From: Dictyophora rubrovolvata
Lineage: Eukaryota; Basidiomycota; Agaricomycetes; Phallales; Phallaceae
Reading direction: 5' to 3'
Assembly: GCA_029959195.1 (NCBI GenBank)
Contig: CP114121.1
Span: 682,001 to 746,000 of the forward strand
Length of the DNA stretch: 64,000 nucleotides
Made by a program: the position numbers and the translations under genes. The notes below the pieces were generated by a model. That model was not told the origin of the DNA. It saw nothing but the letters and a program-made list of their open reading frames with translations, and did no database searches. Positions 34,805 to 47,736 of this stretch are shown piece by piece (positions within the stretch are counted from its first letter, which is position 1; the number at the start of each line of letters is the position of its first letter).

Positions 34805-35045
34805 AGTCGATTGTTCAGATCGATATCTCAGATCCAGCCGCTTAGGTGAATGGACCCCAGTCACATCACATTATATACTTCAATAAAATATATTATACGG
34901 CATCATTTTCTTTTCGCTAAGTTCAAAAATAAAACTGAATGAAGTAAGCCGCGTCTTCAAAATTATGGCGGGAACGGGAATCGAACGAAGAAGCTTTAAA
35001 AGAATATACAGCCAGCAGTACCCACTAGGCCACAGAGCACACATG
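34805..35045 (-). mobile_element. tRNA-derived SINE, copy 1
   Basis: Read on the minus strand, the head carries a Pol III A box TGGCCTAGTGGG (35032-35021) and a B box GTTCGATTCC (34986-34977). Then comes a body with GGCTTACTTCATTCAGTTTT (34950-34931) and a 60-bp core beginning GTGACTGGGGTCCATTCACC (34864-34805). Copy 2 at 48903-49166 has the same parts in the same order and its core differs at one base. No LTR, no coding sequence. The 3' limit is uncertain. Confidence 0.75.
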
Positions 35046-35253
35046 GGTCTGCTACAGTTGAAACGTTATGATGGTTAGTTACTGAAACAATAGAGAAAGT
35101 CTTTTACAATAAAACCACTGCAAATGCGATGTGTCAATTAGTGTATTTACTACTTGTATTACTTGTATTAATCAAGCATATGAATTAAAAGCTTGAGTAA
35201 AATTTAAGGGTATCCTAAGCTATGAAATAGTGTAAGTACGCTATAGGGAAAAC

Positions 35254-35722
35254 TCAGTCTGAGCCGTAGTTTGCGTATTCAATGCAGTCTTCTTTCAAAT
35301 GATTCTCCATAAGGTCTTCAACAACCCCAGATCCACAGTAAGGGCAAAATTCGATCTTTGTGGAGTCGTCATCATGACCTGCAAGTGCTTCTTCATAGAT
35401 CTCCATCAGTTTGTGTGTTCAGGTGCTGGAATTGGCAGAACGGCGTTGCCTCTGGGAAGTAGATTGACATTTCTTTCCTTCAGATAATTTAACACTGGCG
35501 AGAATTCCTTCAAGTGTGCCAGGTAAATCTGGGCTTGGGCTTCTTTCAACTTTTACTTTGATGTGTGGCCTTAAAGTGTATGCTAGATAGAATAACAATT
35601 AATTTCCATTGATTATATAAAAAAACTAAAGCTTACGGGTACTATATTCTCGACAAACTTCTTGTTTATTGTGACGAATTCAGCTGAGTTGGTTTCTTTC
35701 TGGAGCGGGAATGGCTAGGGCC
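35254..35722 (-). pseudogene. Gene B, 3' part: unknown protein with a C-terminal zinc finger
   Basis: From the chromovirus boundary at 35722 the minus strand reads FPLQKETNSAEFVTINKKFV, a GT-AG intron (about 35638-35586), then AYTLRPHIKVKVERSPSPDL and KLSEGKKCQSTSQRQRRSAN up to a stop. After a short gap it continues MEIYEEALAGHDDDSTKIEF, CPYCGSGVVEDLMENHLKED and CIEYANYGSD, stop at 35256-35254. The C-x2-C-x12-H-x4-C pattern looks like a zinc finger. Its 5' part is at 45498-46141 on the opposite strand, moved there by an inversion. In-frame stops and a frame change show that the gene is dead. Function unknown. Confidence 0.55.
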
Positions 35723-36105
35723 TGTCAGAGTATGCTAGCATCGTCCCCTTATTTTCCTACATTTATCTTTGGTTCTGGTCTATTTTATTTATTTCCATAT
35801 TTCTCATATTCTATCCCATCTCTTGCGTTTCCCTCTCCTTCCGTATTCCCATTTTCCCTTCAATGGGCGCTGAGCGCCCGTTCTCATCAGAGCCATGGCC
35901 TAGGCCCTGGCTAAAAGTCTGGGACTGGCGCGTATCCGTGCCCAGTCCACGAACCGAAGGCCGTGTATGGCCTTCGCCGTTTTTCATAGTATATAGTTAG
36001 TAGCCCTAGAGGAGGGATCCCCTCCCTCTAGGTGAGTTAGTATTATTCCTAGAATATATTTTGCTTAGGATCCCCTCCCTCTAGTCTGAGTGAGTAGCCC
36101 TGACA
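35723..36105 (+). repeat. Chromovirus 5' LTR
   Basis: 383 bp, TGTCAG...CCCTGACA, with polypyrimidine stretches and an inverted repeat of the GGATCCCCTCCCTCTAG type. Preceded by GGGCC, which pairs as a target duplication with GGCCC (its complement) at 46137-46141. Confidence 0.93.
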
Positions 36106-36882
36106 GTAGAACAAACTTCTACACCTGGACTGGTCATTTCTATCAACGTTCACCTTCAGAAAATTGTCCTCGACAACGACTTGTTCCATCTCGAGTCCTT
36201 CCTCGTGCTTTGTCTATAACTTGACCCTTCCCATCCTTCTTACTGTGCACCTAGGCTATTTTTACTATCATGGAACCCAACCAGGCTACTCTGAATCTAG
36301 AGCAATGCCTCGCGGCTATGGAACAAAATTTCCTTACGTGCAACACTCGACTCGAACAACTCCTATCTTGACTCAAACCGTTTCTTCAACCTCAACTCCC
36401 ATCTGACTCTCCGTCAGAACCCCCAGTAAACCCTCAATCCACCAATGTTCCCCCTGTCCAAGCATCAGCTCCATCTTCCACACGAGATTCACGAAATTCT
36501 TGTAATACCTGTCCCGCAGTGCCTCAGTCCTTTGATGGTGATAGAAACAAAGGACACATGTTCTGGAACTCTGTCCAGATCTATATGAGCGCATGTAGCA
36601 AGGATTTCACAACCGACCAAGAAATGATCATTTGGACACTATCGTATATGAATGACGGCCGCACCCACATTTTTGCTAATAGCCTGCTACAGAAGTACCT
36701 CGCAGGTATCATTCCTTTCGCAACTTGTGGAGAATTCCGACTCAAGTTCGAAGAGGAATTTCTGCCCTTAACCGAACGTGATGATGCCCTCAACCTCCTC
36801 CTATCTGGCAGATATGCTCAAGGAGGTTGAACTGTAGAGGATTATGTGGACTCCTTCAATGTCCTCATAGAACGTGCTGGCT

Positions 36883-37743
36883 TGTTAAGTACCGATTCTC
36901 GGATATCGGCGACGAATGTATAAATGTTAATAATCGTATTTAATGATGATACAAACGTCACCGTAATGTCGTAGAGCGTGGTCTCAACCTGAGTGGGTTG
37001 TACCACAACAGTCCTCTGGATGTTGGCTCTACTTATCTTGACGTCATTCGGGATCTTCGAGTTGTCGTAGAATCTCGTTGAGCCGAAGCTCTAAGAAGTC
37101 TAAAACGATCTGGTAGAATAGATTGTCGACTAGAAAGCAGAAGAACAAGAGATGGAAGAAGTAGCGGATCCAACGCCAGAACGGCATTGTCGCTATGGAC
37201 GGTTTAGATTTAAAGTGTTTGGAAATGACTGAAGTGCTATTGGGAAATGAAGACTATATTGAGATATCGAACTAGGTTCGATATTAAGTCTGAAGAGAAG
37301 TCTAGCTACGAAGTATAGGAGGCTTTATATACAAGTACACTAGAGGTTTGAATCTCAGTTCGAAATAGATAACGAACTTGAGAACATATACATGTCATAG
37401 CAATTCGTGAGTATCATAGGTATATGCAGGGTCAGTTTGCCATGTGGCAAACATGAGGCAACAAAAACAAAGGGAAAGCACATAAGGACCTATGACCGTC
37501 ATAGATGATCTCATGCGCGGTTTGGAACTAGAATTTATACCAAAGGTCTATCCGCGGCTTACTGTAAGTCCTAGGAAGACGACGGCCTCTAGGACTTCGT
37601 AAAAACGGCAATGAAGTCTGATAAGACTTCCGGTCGTGGCGTCTATGAAGCGATTGTGATAAGATAATGTTTAAGTACGATAAGATAAGGGAATATAATA
37701 AGGAATCCATATCGCTAGTGATGTCATGAATCGGATCATGACA
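36883..37743 (+). repeat. Solo LTR of a second retrotransposon family, copy 1 (nested in chromovirus gag)
   Basis: 861 bp from TGTTAAGTACCG to GGATCATGACA, flanked by a perfect 5-bp duplication TGGCT (36878-36882 and 37744-37748). It contains a TATA-like TTTATATACAAG. Copy 2 is at 46749-47611. No internal region of this family occurs in the window. Confidence 0.85.
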
Positions 37744-40700
37744 TGGCTTCATGGATGGCTTCGCCATCACAACGCACTTTCGACAAGGATTAGACCCGAC
37801 AATTCAGTCCAAGGTCGCTACCATGCAGAGCTGACCCACATACAAAGATTTCGAAGGCTGGGTCAAGGCTGCACGTGTTTTTGACCAAGATAGAAGAGCA
37901 AACGAAGCTTTCAGTACCACTCGACGTTGCCAACTCCCAACCCCATCGACTCCTAATTCCTTAATGATGGCTCCTATGTCTCGTCCTAGACTGGCACCCT
38001 TCCTGCCTCTAAGACCCACTATCCCCCAGTACCAACCACCTCCATTCCCACCTCCTAGGCCAGTTGCTCCTGGGTTTGCTGCTGCTCCGCCTAGGCTGTC
38101 GATTCTGGTTCAACCTCCTCAACAACGTCATGACCCAATGGATGTTGATGTCACACGTTGACAGATGACCGCGGAATCCACTAGATGTTACTGTTGTGGA
38201 CAAGCTGGGCATCTCATGCGTGATTGTCCTCACACGCATGACATTCGTTTCGTGAACGCAGACGAGATCAACAACCTTGTTGAACTGCTCCTTGCCCAGA
38301 AGGATGTTGCAGAAGTGCAGAGTCGTGCAGGGCCAGGACCAACAGAGGAAGAAGAGACTCCTGCACCAGTAGCAACAGAGGATTTTCAGAAAGGCGACGA
38401 GTGAAGGATACACCCTCATTGCCGACATTCAATAGATTTGACGTTTTGTACATAGATCGTGAACAAAATGATGATAGTAATTCGAATCCTATTACCCCTG
38501 CTGTATCTCCTAAAAACCCCCCTCTCCCTACACCTTCTTCTATGCCGCCACCTCCACGACTCTCGACTTCGAAGCGGAAGTCACTACCCTCTGAATATCG
38601 ACTCGCAGCCACCACTGGTACTCAGAAACTTGAAATCTCAGTAGAGCTCCAGAGTACTGACACAGGAGATTTGATCACCAGCAAAGCCATGCTTGATACG
38701 GGTGCTAGTGGTATGTTCCTGGACCGCGAGTTCGTTGAGAGACATCGACTCCCGACTGTCAAACTCCCGAAACCTATTCCTGTATTCAATGTTGATGGTA
38801 CACCCAATCAGGCTGGTGCTATCACACACATGGTCAATCTGGTTATGAGGTATCGGTCCCACTCTGAACGCATACTATTTGCTGTTACCGCACTTGGAAA
38901 ATATCCCATATTACTGGGGCTACCTTGGTTCAAGGCCCACAACCCGGTGATTGACTATACTGCTGGAGAGGTAGAACTGATGTGTTGTAGTCCCCAATGT
39001 CGTTCCTGTGCGCCCAGCTGGCCTTTGGGTCGTCGCACTAAACGTTCCTTTTGACAGATCCGAACGTCTGAAGATGTGAAGCTTGACAACACTGAGGCTG
39101 AAGATTCTGACATGCCTGATCTGGCAGACATGGAAGATGAGCTCCAGCTTGAGGATGGCAATCGACTCTTTGGTATTTCAATGGTTGACACTGGACCTGA
39201 GTTCCATCGCGTTGGCACAACCAAGACCATTTCACAAAGACTTGCTCAAGCTCACACCAAGAACTCAGATGCTCCAGCCCCCAAGGGTTTTCGCGATATC
39301 GTGCCTGAACAATTCCATGACTTTGACGACATCTTTTCCAAAGAATCCTTTGATTCGCTACCGATGTCAAAAAAATGGGATCACCCAATAGAACTTGTCT
39401 CTGGTTCAGAGCCCAAATCCAGTAAGATCTACCCGCTGTCACCGAAGGAACAGGCCGAGTTGGATGCATTTCTAGAGGAAAACCTCAAATCAGGACGGAT
39501 CTGACTCTTGAAGTCGCCAATGGCCTCGCCGGTCTTCTTTATCAAAAAGAAGGATGGTTCCCTTCGTCTCATTCAGGATTACCGGGCTCTGAATGCGATG
39601 ACGATCAAGAACCGTTATCCATTGCCCCTTATCCCGGAACTCGTCAATAAGTTGCAGGGTGCCCGCTACTTCACAAAGCTCAATGTTCGATGGGGCTACA
39701 ACAATGTGCGGATAAAGGAAGGCGACGAGTGGAAGGCCGTGTTTCATACTAATAGAGGCCTTTTCGAACCTTTGGTGATGTTTTTCGGCCTTACTAACAG
39801 TCCAGCCACCTTCCAGACGATGATGAATGAAATCTTTGAGGACATGATCTCAGAAGGAGTTGTCACCGTGTATATTGACGATATCCTCATCTATACATGA
39901 GATTTGGAATAACATCATCATATTACTCGACACGTACTCGAATGGCTTCATGAGCACCAGCTATACCTTAAGGCGGAGAAATGCGAGTTCTGCAAGACCA
40001 AGATTGAGTACCTCGGGATGGTCATATCTGAGAATACAGTTGAAATGGACCCTGCGAAGGTCTCAGGTGTTAGGGACTGGCCTATCCCGAGAAACGTCAC
40101 TGAAGTTCAATCCTTCCTCAGTTTTGCTAACTTCTATCGTTGTTTCATCAAAGACTTCTCTTGTATTGCGCTTCCAATGTTCGGTCTGACCAAAAAGGAC
40201 ACCTTGTTCATCTGGTCCGACAATTGTCAGCAAGCCTTCAATGCACTCAAGCTCTCAATCACTTCGGCTCCCATCTTGCTCATCCCAGACCCTGCTAAAC
40301 CCTACAAAGTTGAGGCAGACAGCTCCGACTTTGCTTCTGGCGTGGTTCTCTCGCAGTTATCGGATGAGGACAGTAAATGGCACCCAGTCGCGTTCTTCTC
40401 GAAAGCCCTGAGCCCCGTAGAACGCAACTACAAGATTCATGACAAGGAAATGCTGGCAATAATTCGAGCCCTGGAAGAATGGCGACACTTTCTCGAAGGC
40501 ACAAGTCACCCCATCGACATTCGCACTGACCATAAGAACTTGGAGTACTTTATGACCGCTCACAACCTCAATCATCGACAAGCTCGGTGGTCAGTCTATC
40601 TTGCTTGATTCAACTTCACCCTCCAGCACATTCCGGGTAAGTCAATGGGGAAGCCCGACAGCCTCTCTCGACATGCAGATCACGGATCGGGAAAGGATGA

Positions 40701-42334
40701 CAACCAAGGGATCACCCTTATCCGACCCGAGACGTTTGCAATCAATGCCCTGCAAACATTCCATATCCGAGGAGAAGAGGAAGACTTCCTACGTCAGATT
40801 CGCAAGGCCAATTGAGAAGGCAAGCATGAGGATAGCATCTCCAAAGCCGTCACTTCTCTTCAAGCTCTTGGTGGTCATTCGGTGCATACCAGTGAATGGT
40901 CTGAAGATCAGGATGTTCTCTACTACCATGGTAAGATTTACGTTCCCAATGTCGAGGATCTACAACGAGAAATCGTTGCACGTCATCATGATACCAAAGT
41001 CGGTGGTCACCCTGGTTGTTTCAAAACTCTGGAGCTGGTCTCTCGAACCTTTTGGTGGCCAGGTGTGTCTCGGTACATCCAACGACATGTTGAAGCCTGC
41101 GATCTCTGCTTGTGTACGAAAATAGCTCGTCATGCACCCTTTGGCAAGTTGTGCCCCACCGAGACACCACACCATCCTTGGGAGTTCATATCCGTCGACT
41201 TTATCATTGAACTCCCAGAATCTAATGGGTATGATGTGATCCTCTCTGTAGTAGATTCGCTAACCAAACGAGTTCATTTCATTCCCACATTCACCACTAT
41301 CGACGCATCTGGTCTCGCGAGTCTATACCTGCAACATGTGTGGAAGCTGCATGGCCTCCCTGACAAGATCATTTCCGACAGGGGGCCACAGTTTGTGGCA
41401 CACTTCACGAAGGAACTCTCTTGACTCCTTGGCATTCGACTCGCCATGTCCACAGCCTACCATCCCCAAACTGATGGTCAGACCGAGAGGGTTAATGCGG
41501 AAGTCGAACAGTACCTCCGACTCTTCACCTCGGAACGATAGGATGATTGGGATAGGCTGCTTCCCATGGCCGAGTTTGCATACAACAACCACATACACTC
41601 GGCGACGCAAGTGACACCTTTTGAGTTGGACACGGGCTGTCAACCGCATATGGGCTTCGAACCTCGTATCCCCAAATTGAAAATCGAGTCTGTCAACGAG
41701 TTCAAAGACTGTATGTCATTGACTATCGAAGAAGCCAGAGCTGCTATCATCAAGGCCAAGGACAACATGGCCAAGTACTACGATTGTAAATGACTCCCAA
41801 CTCCCGAATATAAGATTGGTGACAAGGTCTACCTCGATGCCAGTGACATTCGCACTACCAGGCCTTCAGCGAAGTTGTCCCATCGCTTCCTAGGGCCTTT
41901 TCCTATAGCAGCAAGAGTCAGCTCTCATTCATATCACCTACTCCTACCCAAATCGATGTCACGGCTTCACCCAGTCTTTCATGTCGTGAAGTTACATCTG
42001 AGAACAGAAGATACTATCCCAGGTCGTCATTCTCGAATCCCTCCTCCTCCCGAGATTCGCGATGATGGAGAACATTATGTTGTGGAAGAGGTCTTGGATA
42101 GTCGAGTCCAACGGAGCAAACTCGAATTCAAGGTTCGTTGGGAAGGTTATGGCCCAGAGCATGATCAATGGGTACCAGAGAAGGACCTTGCAGCCCCCGA
42201 TCTCTTGGGTAAATTCTATCAAGAGCATCCTAATGCACCACGTGCGATAAATGGTCTGTTGTTCTGCCCACAGCCAATCCAACCTTGGGAGAGACTGCAG
42301 GCATCAGGTCGACACCTGGTTGAAGGGGGGGGTG

Positions 42335-42741
42335 GTGTCAGGGTACGCTAGCGTCGTCCCCTTATTTTTCTACATTTATCTTCGGTTCTGGTCTATTTTA
42401 TTTATTTCTATATTTCTCGTATTCTATCCCATCTCTTGCATTTCCCTCTCCTTCTGTATTCCCATTTTTCCTCCAACGGGCGCTGAGCACCCGTTCTCAT
42501 CAGAGCCATGGCCTAGGCCCCGGCTAAAAGTCTGGGACCAGTGCATATCCGCGCCCAGTCCATGAACCAAAGGCCGCGTGTGGCCTTCGCTGTTTTTCAT
42601 AGTATATAGTTAGTAGCCCTAGAGGAGGGATCCCTAAGTTTGTTCTCTTAGGATCCCCTCCCTCTAGGTGAGTTAGTATTATTCCTAGAATATATTTTGC
42701 TTAGGATCCCCTCCCTCTAGTCTGAGTGAGTAGCCCTGACA
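42335..42741 (+). repeat. Chromovirus 3' LTR
   Basis: 407 bp, same ends as the 5' LTR. Its right flank (GTGCT) does not match the left flank of the element because the adjoining segment 42742-46141 has been inverted. Confidence 0.93.
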
Positions 42742-44825
42742 GTGCTCTCTTGGACTGAGCGCATATAAGGGTCATGTCCATTCAATTGAACAGTACCCAT
42801 GTATGTTCTTGGATATTTCTTGACAATACAGTCCCAATCCTTTCCAGAAAAAAGACGTCAGATACATAGTAACAAAATTTATTCCAAACTCACCCAGAGC
42901 TTGACTGCAGTGTCCGTCAGCTGTGACAGTATCAACTCCATACCCATGAATATGTCGGAATCGGACAGCTTGGCCAGTGTCAGCCTCAACAATAGTGAAT
43001 ATAAGCTTGAATAGTTGATAATGAGTGATTGCACTCTCTGAAGTTGTAATAGCTCATGCAATGACCACAGCTATAGTAAAAAAATATGAGTAAACATAGA
43101 GCATAATTTGTTTACTATGATAGTTCTTACAGCGGCCATACTCTGAAAACCAAGCCTCCATCTCAAATTCTTGCCAATTTTAGAGACATTTGAAGGAAGT
43201 GTCGATGGTTAACCGTGATGCTCCAAGTAAAAGCTTGCTCATTTGTTGAAACATGCAGATAATAATAGTGAAGCTTCCCTCCTTGGAATCACTGTATGTT
43301 TTGATGTGTTGAAGGTACCGCTTATCGGTGGGTAATTTTAAGTGTTCTTCTAACAAATATTTGGCACCTAAGATTTAAGTAAATAAAAGCTCAGATATGT
43401 ATACGACGCGGGTGCCTACCTTGCAGCCCAGTGCCCGCCGGGTACTTCTCGTCTCATAAGTTGTTGATTAATCGTGTAGTGTGATCATAATTAGCTAAGG
43501 AAGGATGGAGACCACCAAGGCCTGGGTCCTGATGATTCTTCCACCCTAATATATCCCACAAATTTTGCATAAACGAGTGATCCAGCAAAATGCGGCGGGG
43601 CGTGACATCAGCCAATCTCCAGTCAAGCAGTGTGAGTAAGGATTCGAAAATTGCACATATTGTTGCAGGAGTTTTTGTAGGCTGTGACAGGGTATGTGAG
43701 TGTGGGTTTGTTGAAATGATCATGATAAATGGACACTGGTGGAGGTCGTTTGGCGTGAACACATCAAAAGGAGTGGAACAGTCTTCTGTTGGGATCATTT
43801 CACCGCATTGTAAGATACCCTGGGAATCCTGATGCCAATGGGCTATCATCGCCATTAGCATACAAAGGGTGGAAAATACTTTTATTTTCAACTCACAACA
43901 AAGTCCTTTCTGTGCCCACATGACAACTGTAATATTGCAAGGTAGCAACAGACCATAGCCTTCGTCCACCGCCCTACATTTGAACTCCCATATCTTCCTG
44001 GTGTTGGCCATGAAGAGTGCAACAAGGTAGTCGATATTATACTCACCAAGATTTCGAAGCCGCAGATGGTTGCGCCTCCCTTTCAAATAGTGTTCACAAC
44101 TTGATGCAGTTTTTAGTGCTAAGTTACACGTATTATGTATCTTAAAATGCTCACTGAATAAATAAATGGCCATATATATCACTGCAGATTATCAGTTCTC
44201 CTCTACACTTTTGATTTTTGCATGGTGAACAACAATCCTTTTTCACAAGAACAAGATTGTCTGGTGTTGGATTGACAATCTGGGATTCGCTGTTGCTATC
44301 TGGGTCTTTGTCCAGACATTCAGGATGAAGGCTGGAAAATGAGCATCCATGGTCCTGCAATGCACAATAAAAACCAAGTGTCTTCATAAAAACTTCGCCC
44401 CAGGTATCATATACCATTGAGGTGAAGGGCCCTCCATTACCCATTAGATTGAAGGAGCATTTTTTTATAGAGCCACCTAATTCCCAGAATATTAGTGAGT
44501 GAGTTCAGTTATAAATTCAGAATCATTTACATGTATAATGCGTTTTCTCGCATTTAACAGGTATTCCCGTATCTTTGTCACGAAGTAAAAAGCACATAAC
44601 ATCTTTTGTTCCATTGTGCCTACCGCCAGTAAGCGAATATTGAAGGTTATCTTTTGGGTGAATAAAATTGTCAGGATCTATGTGAAATATGTGTGCAATA
44701 GCTACGCCCATTTGAGCCCCAGAGACTGGTGTTTCAACTATCGTGCCGGGTAAATGCTTTACAATAGCATCAACACATGTTTTCCATGTTACTCACCCCG
44801 ATCCAAGCAGATGTTGGACTGGCAT
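42742..44825 (-). pseudogene. Gene A, 5' part: unknown basidiomycete family, possibly MULE-like transposase
   Basis: From an ATG at 44825 (MPVQHLLGSG) several exons read FHIDPDNFIHPKDNLQYSLT, GPFTSMVYDTWGEVFMKTLG, FYCALQDHGCSFSS, a Cys-rich part CSPCKNQKCRGELIICSD with YGHLFIQCEHF, NIDYLVALFMANTRKIWEFK, LLDWRLADVTPRRILLDHSF, GLGGLHPSLANYDHTTRLIN, ASRLTIDTSFKCLK, WQEFEMEAWFSEYG, HYQLFKLIFTIVEADTGQAV and HIHGYGVDTVTADGHCSQAL. The Asp in TIDTSFK, followed by the TADGH segment, resembles a MULE-type catalytic layout, but this is inference. The sequence ends at the LTR at 42741; the 3' part lies at 46548-48510. An in-frame stop close to the LTR shows that the gene is dead. Confidence 0.55.
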
Positions 44826-45497
44826 GAAGAAAACAGGAGGTGGTGAGATATAGGAATTGCAGAGAAAAGACAAATTAACAGAAACATTAGGAGTAGAAAT
44901 TTCAACAAGTGAAGGACAAAGAAAATCAGAGGGATGAGGTGACATAAGGAAAGGAATGTTGGACTTTGGTAAGATGTCGAAATTCAGGGAAAAATGTCAA
45001 GGACTTTAGACAAAAAAGTCGAGGTTTTTAAGCAAAAAATGCATTGTATTTTTCTTTGTTTGTTTGCAAAGGCATATAACGGCTAACTAATTCATTTCTT
45101 CAAGTTTCTGTGCGCTGGGGTAACACGGAGCACATGACTCTGTCTCCCTATTGTATATAAGACTGCTGCAATTGGTTGGCTCAAAAATAAAGAGACGACG
45201 AAGCTCTAAAAATTGGAGGTAGATAATTAATAATTTCTTTTTTTGGTATTTTTCTTCTCCATTGACTCAAATGATCCTCTGGGATGGGGCATCCCCAGTG
45301 TTTTTTGAGCATGAAAAAACATAAATTATCATTTGATTTTCACTCAATTTATTTACTCATGTTTTATGAATAGGACCCTGTCTTTATTTATTTCTTCCCG
45401 AGACAATTTGAGGGCATATATAAGGTGGGCATGGGCACCGTAGCTAACTCAGCACTTCATCCTCATTCCCATTCCCCACAATCCTTTCTCATCGACA
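44826..45497. promoter_or_regulatory. Divergent promoter region of genes A and B
   Basis: The 672-bp interval between the starts of gene A (minus) and gene B (plus). TATATAAG near 45416-45423 lies about 75-80 bp before the gene B start. No coding sequence seen. Confidence 0.4.
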
Positions 45498-46141
45498 ATG
45501 CAATATGCAATCGCCCACTCTCACTCTGCACATTCCTTTTTTTCTAATCAAAACACTACAAGACGTTGGAGAGCCTCCCAGCATGCCTTGAGGCTACTTC
45601 TTTCCTTTCTTGACTCCACTCTTCACACACTTTATGTTTCTGCCATGGAACTACAAGCTGAGTCGCCCAACATCGTCACTTGCAATCCTTTCAAAAAGGA
45701 AGCTGAAGAAACACCATAGTATGTCTTCCTTTTATCCTTAGTTCTTATTTAATTTTCGATTTTTTCAGTTCACTTCACACCGGACGGTACTCCCACGCAG
45801 TGGCTGTAATGGCACTTGCAACATATGCTAGAGCACGAAGACTGGGCTGGTGTTGCTGGTATTCACTGTGTGCCAAATGACCAAAGTTTGCAACGTTCAT
45901 ACAGGACCAACTTGGACCGTTTCTCGAGTGCTATGATTGCGGTTTCTATGGTAAGCATTTTCTGGCATATGTTTTCAATCTCTCACTGAACTTCAAAACA
46001 GTTCCTTTGTATAAAACATATGAAATGGCAACTGAACTCGCAGGATATCCTTACACAGCAAATGGCAGTAAGTTGATCTTTTCATCATTCCTATTCCCCC
46101 GCTAAATTTCACAACAGTGCTTCAGCCAATTATAAAGGCCC
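45498..46141 (+). pseudogene. Gene B, 5' part: unknown protein
   Basis: The first exon reads MQYAIAHSHSAHSFFSNQNT and ends in FKKEAEETP. After an intron the second reads FTPDGTPTQW, then WHLQHMLEHEDWAGVAGIHC, VPNDQSLQRSYRTNLDRFSS and AMIAVSM. Further exons give VPLYKTYEMATELAGYPYTA and LQPIIKA up to the LTR at 46142. With the inversion undone it runs into ALAIPAPERN at 35722, across the chromovirus insertion point. An in-frame stop after TQWL marks it as broken. Family not recognised. Confidence 0.5.
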
Positions 46142-46547
46142 TGTCAGGGCTACTCACTCAGACTAGAGGGAGGGGATCCTAAGCAAAATATATTCTAGGA
46201 ATAATACTAACTCACCTAGAGGGAGGGGATCCTAAGAGAACAAACTTAGGGATCCCTCCTCTAGGGCTACTAACTATATACTATGAAAAACGGTGAAGGC
46301 CACACGCGGCCTTCGGTTCGTGGACTGGGCGCGGATACGCGCCGGTCCTGGACTTTTAGCCGGGGCCTAGGCCATGGCTCTGATGAGAACGGGTGCTCAG
46401 CGCCCGTTGGAGGAAAAATGGGAATACAGAAGGAGAGGGAAATGCAAGAGATGGGATAGAATACGAGAAATATGGAAGTAAATAGAACAGACCAGAACCG
46501 AAGATAAATGTAGGAAAATAAGGGGACGACGCTAGCGTACCCTGACA
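46142..46547 (-). repeat. Solo LTR of the chromovirus family, inverted
   Basis: 406 bp, reverse orientation of the LTR at 42335-42741 with high similarity. The flanking 5-mers (GGCCC and ATGAT) do not match each other; the left one pairs instead with the 5' flank of the full element at 35718-35722. Confidence 0.92.
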
Positions 46548-46748
46548 ATGATGAGTTTAGCCAGTGCAGAGCCTTTACCAGATTTTAGCACAACGCTAGC
46601 TTATATTCACTCTGGTGGGAAAAAAGCCATTGGTAAGTAGGGTTCTGTGATGTTTGTTTATCAGTTACTAACAATATTTATTAGATTGGTTGAAGGATAA
46701 GTAACCCGTTGAAGGGTTTTATCCTTTAGCGGCAATATACTGGCCTGA

Positions 46749-47611
46749 TGTTAAGTACCGATTCTCGGGTATTGATGACGAATGTTTATACATTAATAAT
46801 CATATCTAATGATAATACAAACGTCACCGTAATGTCGTAGAGCACGGTCTCAACCTGAGTGGGTTGTACCACGACAGTCCTCTGGACGTTGGCTCTACTT
46901 GTCTTGACATCATTTGGGATCTTCGAGTCGTCGGAGAATATCATTGAGGCGAAGCTCTAAGAAGTCTAAAACGATCGGGAAGAATAGATCGTCAACTAGA
47001 AAGCAGAAGAACAGGAGATGGAAGAAGTAGCAGATCCAATGCTGGAATGGTGTTGTCGCTACAGATGGTTTGGATTTAAAGCGTTTGGAAATGACAGAAG
47101 CACTATTGGAAAATGAAGACTATATTGAGATATCGAACTAGGTTCGATATTAAGTCTAAAGAGAAGTCTAGCTACGATGTATAGAAAGCTTTATATACAA
47201 GTATGCTAGAGGTTTGAATCTCAGTTCGAAATAGATAACGAACTTGAGAACATATACATGTCATAGCAATTCATGAGTATCATAAGTATATGCAGGGTCA
47301 GTTTGCCATGTGGCAAACATGAGGCAACAAGAACAAAGGAAAAACACATACAAGGACCTACAACCATCATAGATGATCTCATGCACGGTTTGGAACTAGA
47401 ATGTAGACCGAAGGTCTATCCGCGGCTTACTGTAAGTCCTAGGAAGACGACGGCATCTAGGACTTTGTGAAATGGTGATGAAGTCTGGCAAGACTTCTGG
47501 TCGTAGCGTCTGTGATGTGATTGTGATAAGATAATGCTTAAATACGATAAGATAAGGAAATAAGATAGAGAATCCGTATCACTAGTGATGTCATGAATTT
47601 GGATCATGACA
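46749..47611 (+). repeat. Solo LTR of the second retrotransposon family, copy 2
   Basis: 863 bp, TGTTAAGTACCG...GGATCATGACA, closely similar to 36883-37743. Flanked by CCTGA (46744-46748) and CTTGA (47612-47616), a 5-bp duplication with one change. Inserted in gene A between the codons of AIYWPE and SRIP. Confidence 0.85.
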
Positions 47612-47736
47612 CTTGAAAGCAGAATACCATTGAATAGCTGGAGAGCGGCATTTTCAACTACAAACAGTAATGAACAAGCCCATAGAAATATCAACAGAGA
47701 TGGGACTATGCTTACTCTGCTCGCTGGGATTATGCG

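Larger units (their letters stand above)
35723..42741 (+). mobile_element. Ty3-type chromovirus (LTR retrotransposon), broken, with a foreign LTR inserted
   Basis: LTRs at 35723-36105 and 42335-42741 bound, in order: gag (about 36270-38400) with a CCHC zinc knuckle near 38187-38240; aspartic protease (DTGASG) near 38697; reverse transcriptase near 39500-39980 (YIDD motif); RNase H near 40290-40610; integrase near 40900-41600 (zinc-binding HHCC part, then the catalytic core); and a chromodomain near 42080-42230 (FKVRWEGYGPEHDQWVPEKD). The gag region is interrupted by an 861-bp solo LTR of another family (36883-37743). The coding region is broken at roughly eight places. The LTRs differ at about two dozen sites, nearly all transitions, plus one indel of about 24 bp, so the copy is old. 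Confidence 0.95.
42742..46141. other. Inverted segment between oppositely oriented chromovirus LTRs
   Basis: Bounded by the plus-strand LTR 42335-42741 and the minus-strand LTR 46142-46547. The 5' part of gene A (minus strand here) continues into plus-strand sequence right of 46547. The 5' part of gene B (plus strand here) continues into minus-strand sequence left of 35723. The flank GGCCC at 46137-46141 is the reverse complement of GGGCC at 35718-35722. All three facts are explained by one inversion. Confidence 0.8.

Noticed and set aside
34977-35045. A genuine tRNA gene
   Set aside because: A and B boxes are present, but the acceptor and anticodon stems do not close, and the same head-body-core arrangement recurs at 48903-49166. 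A tRNA-derived SINE fits better.
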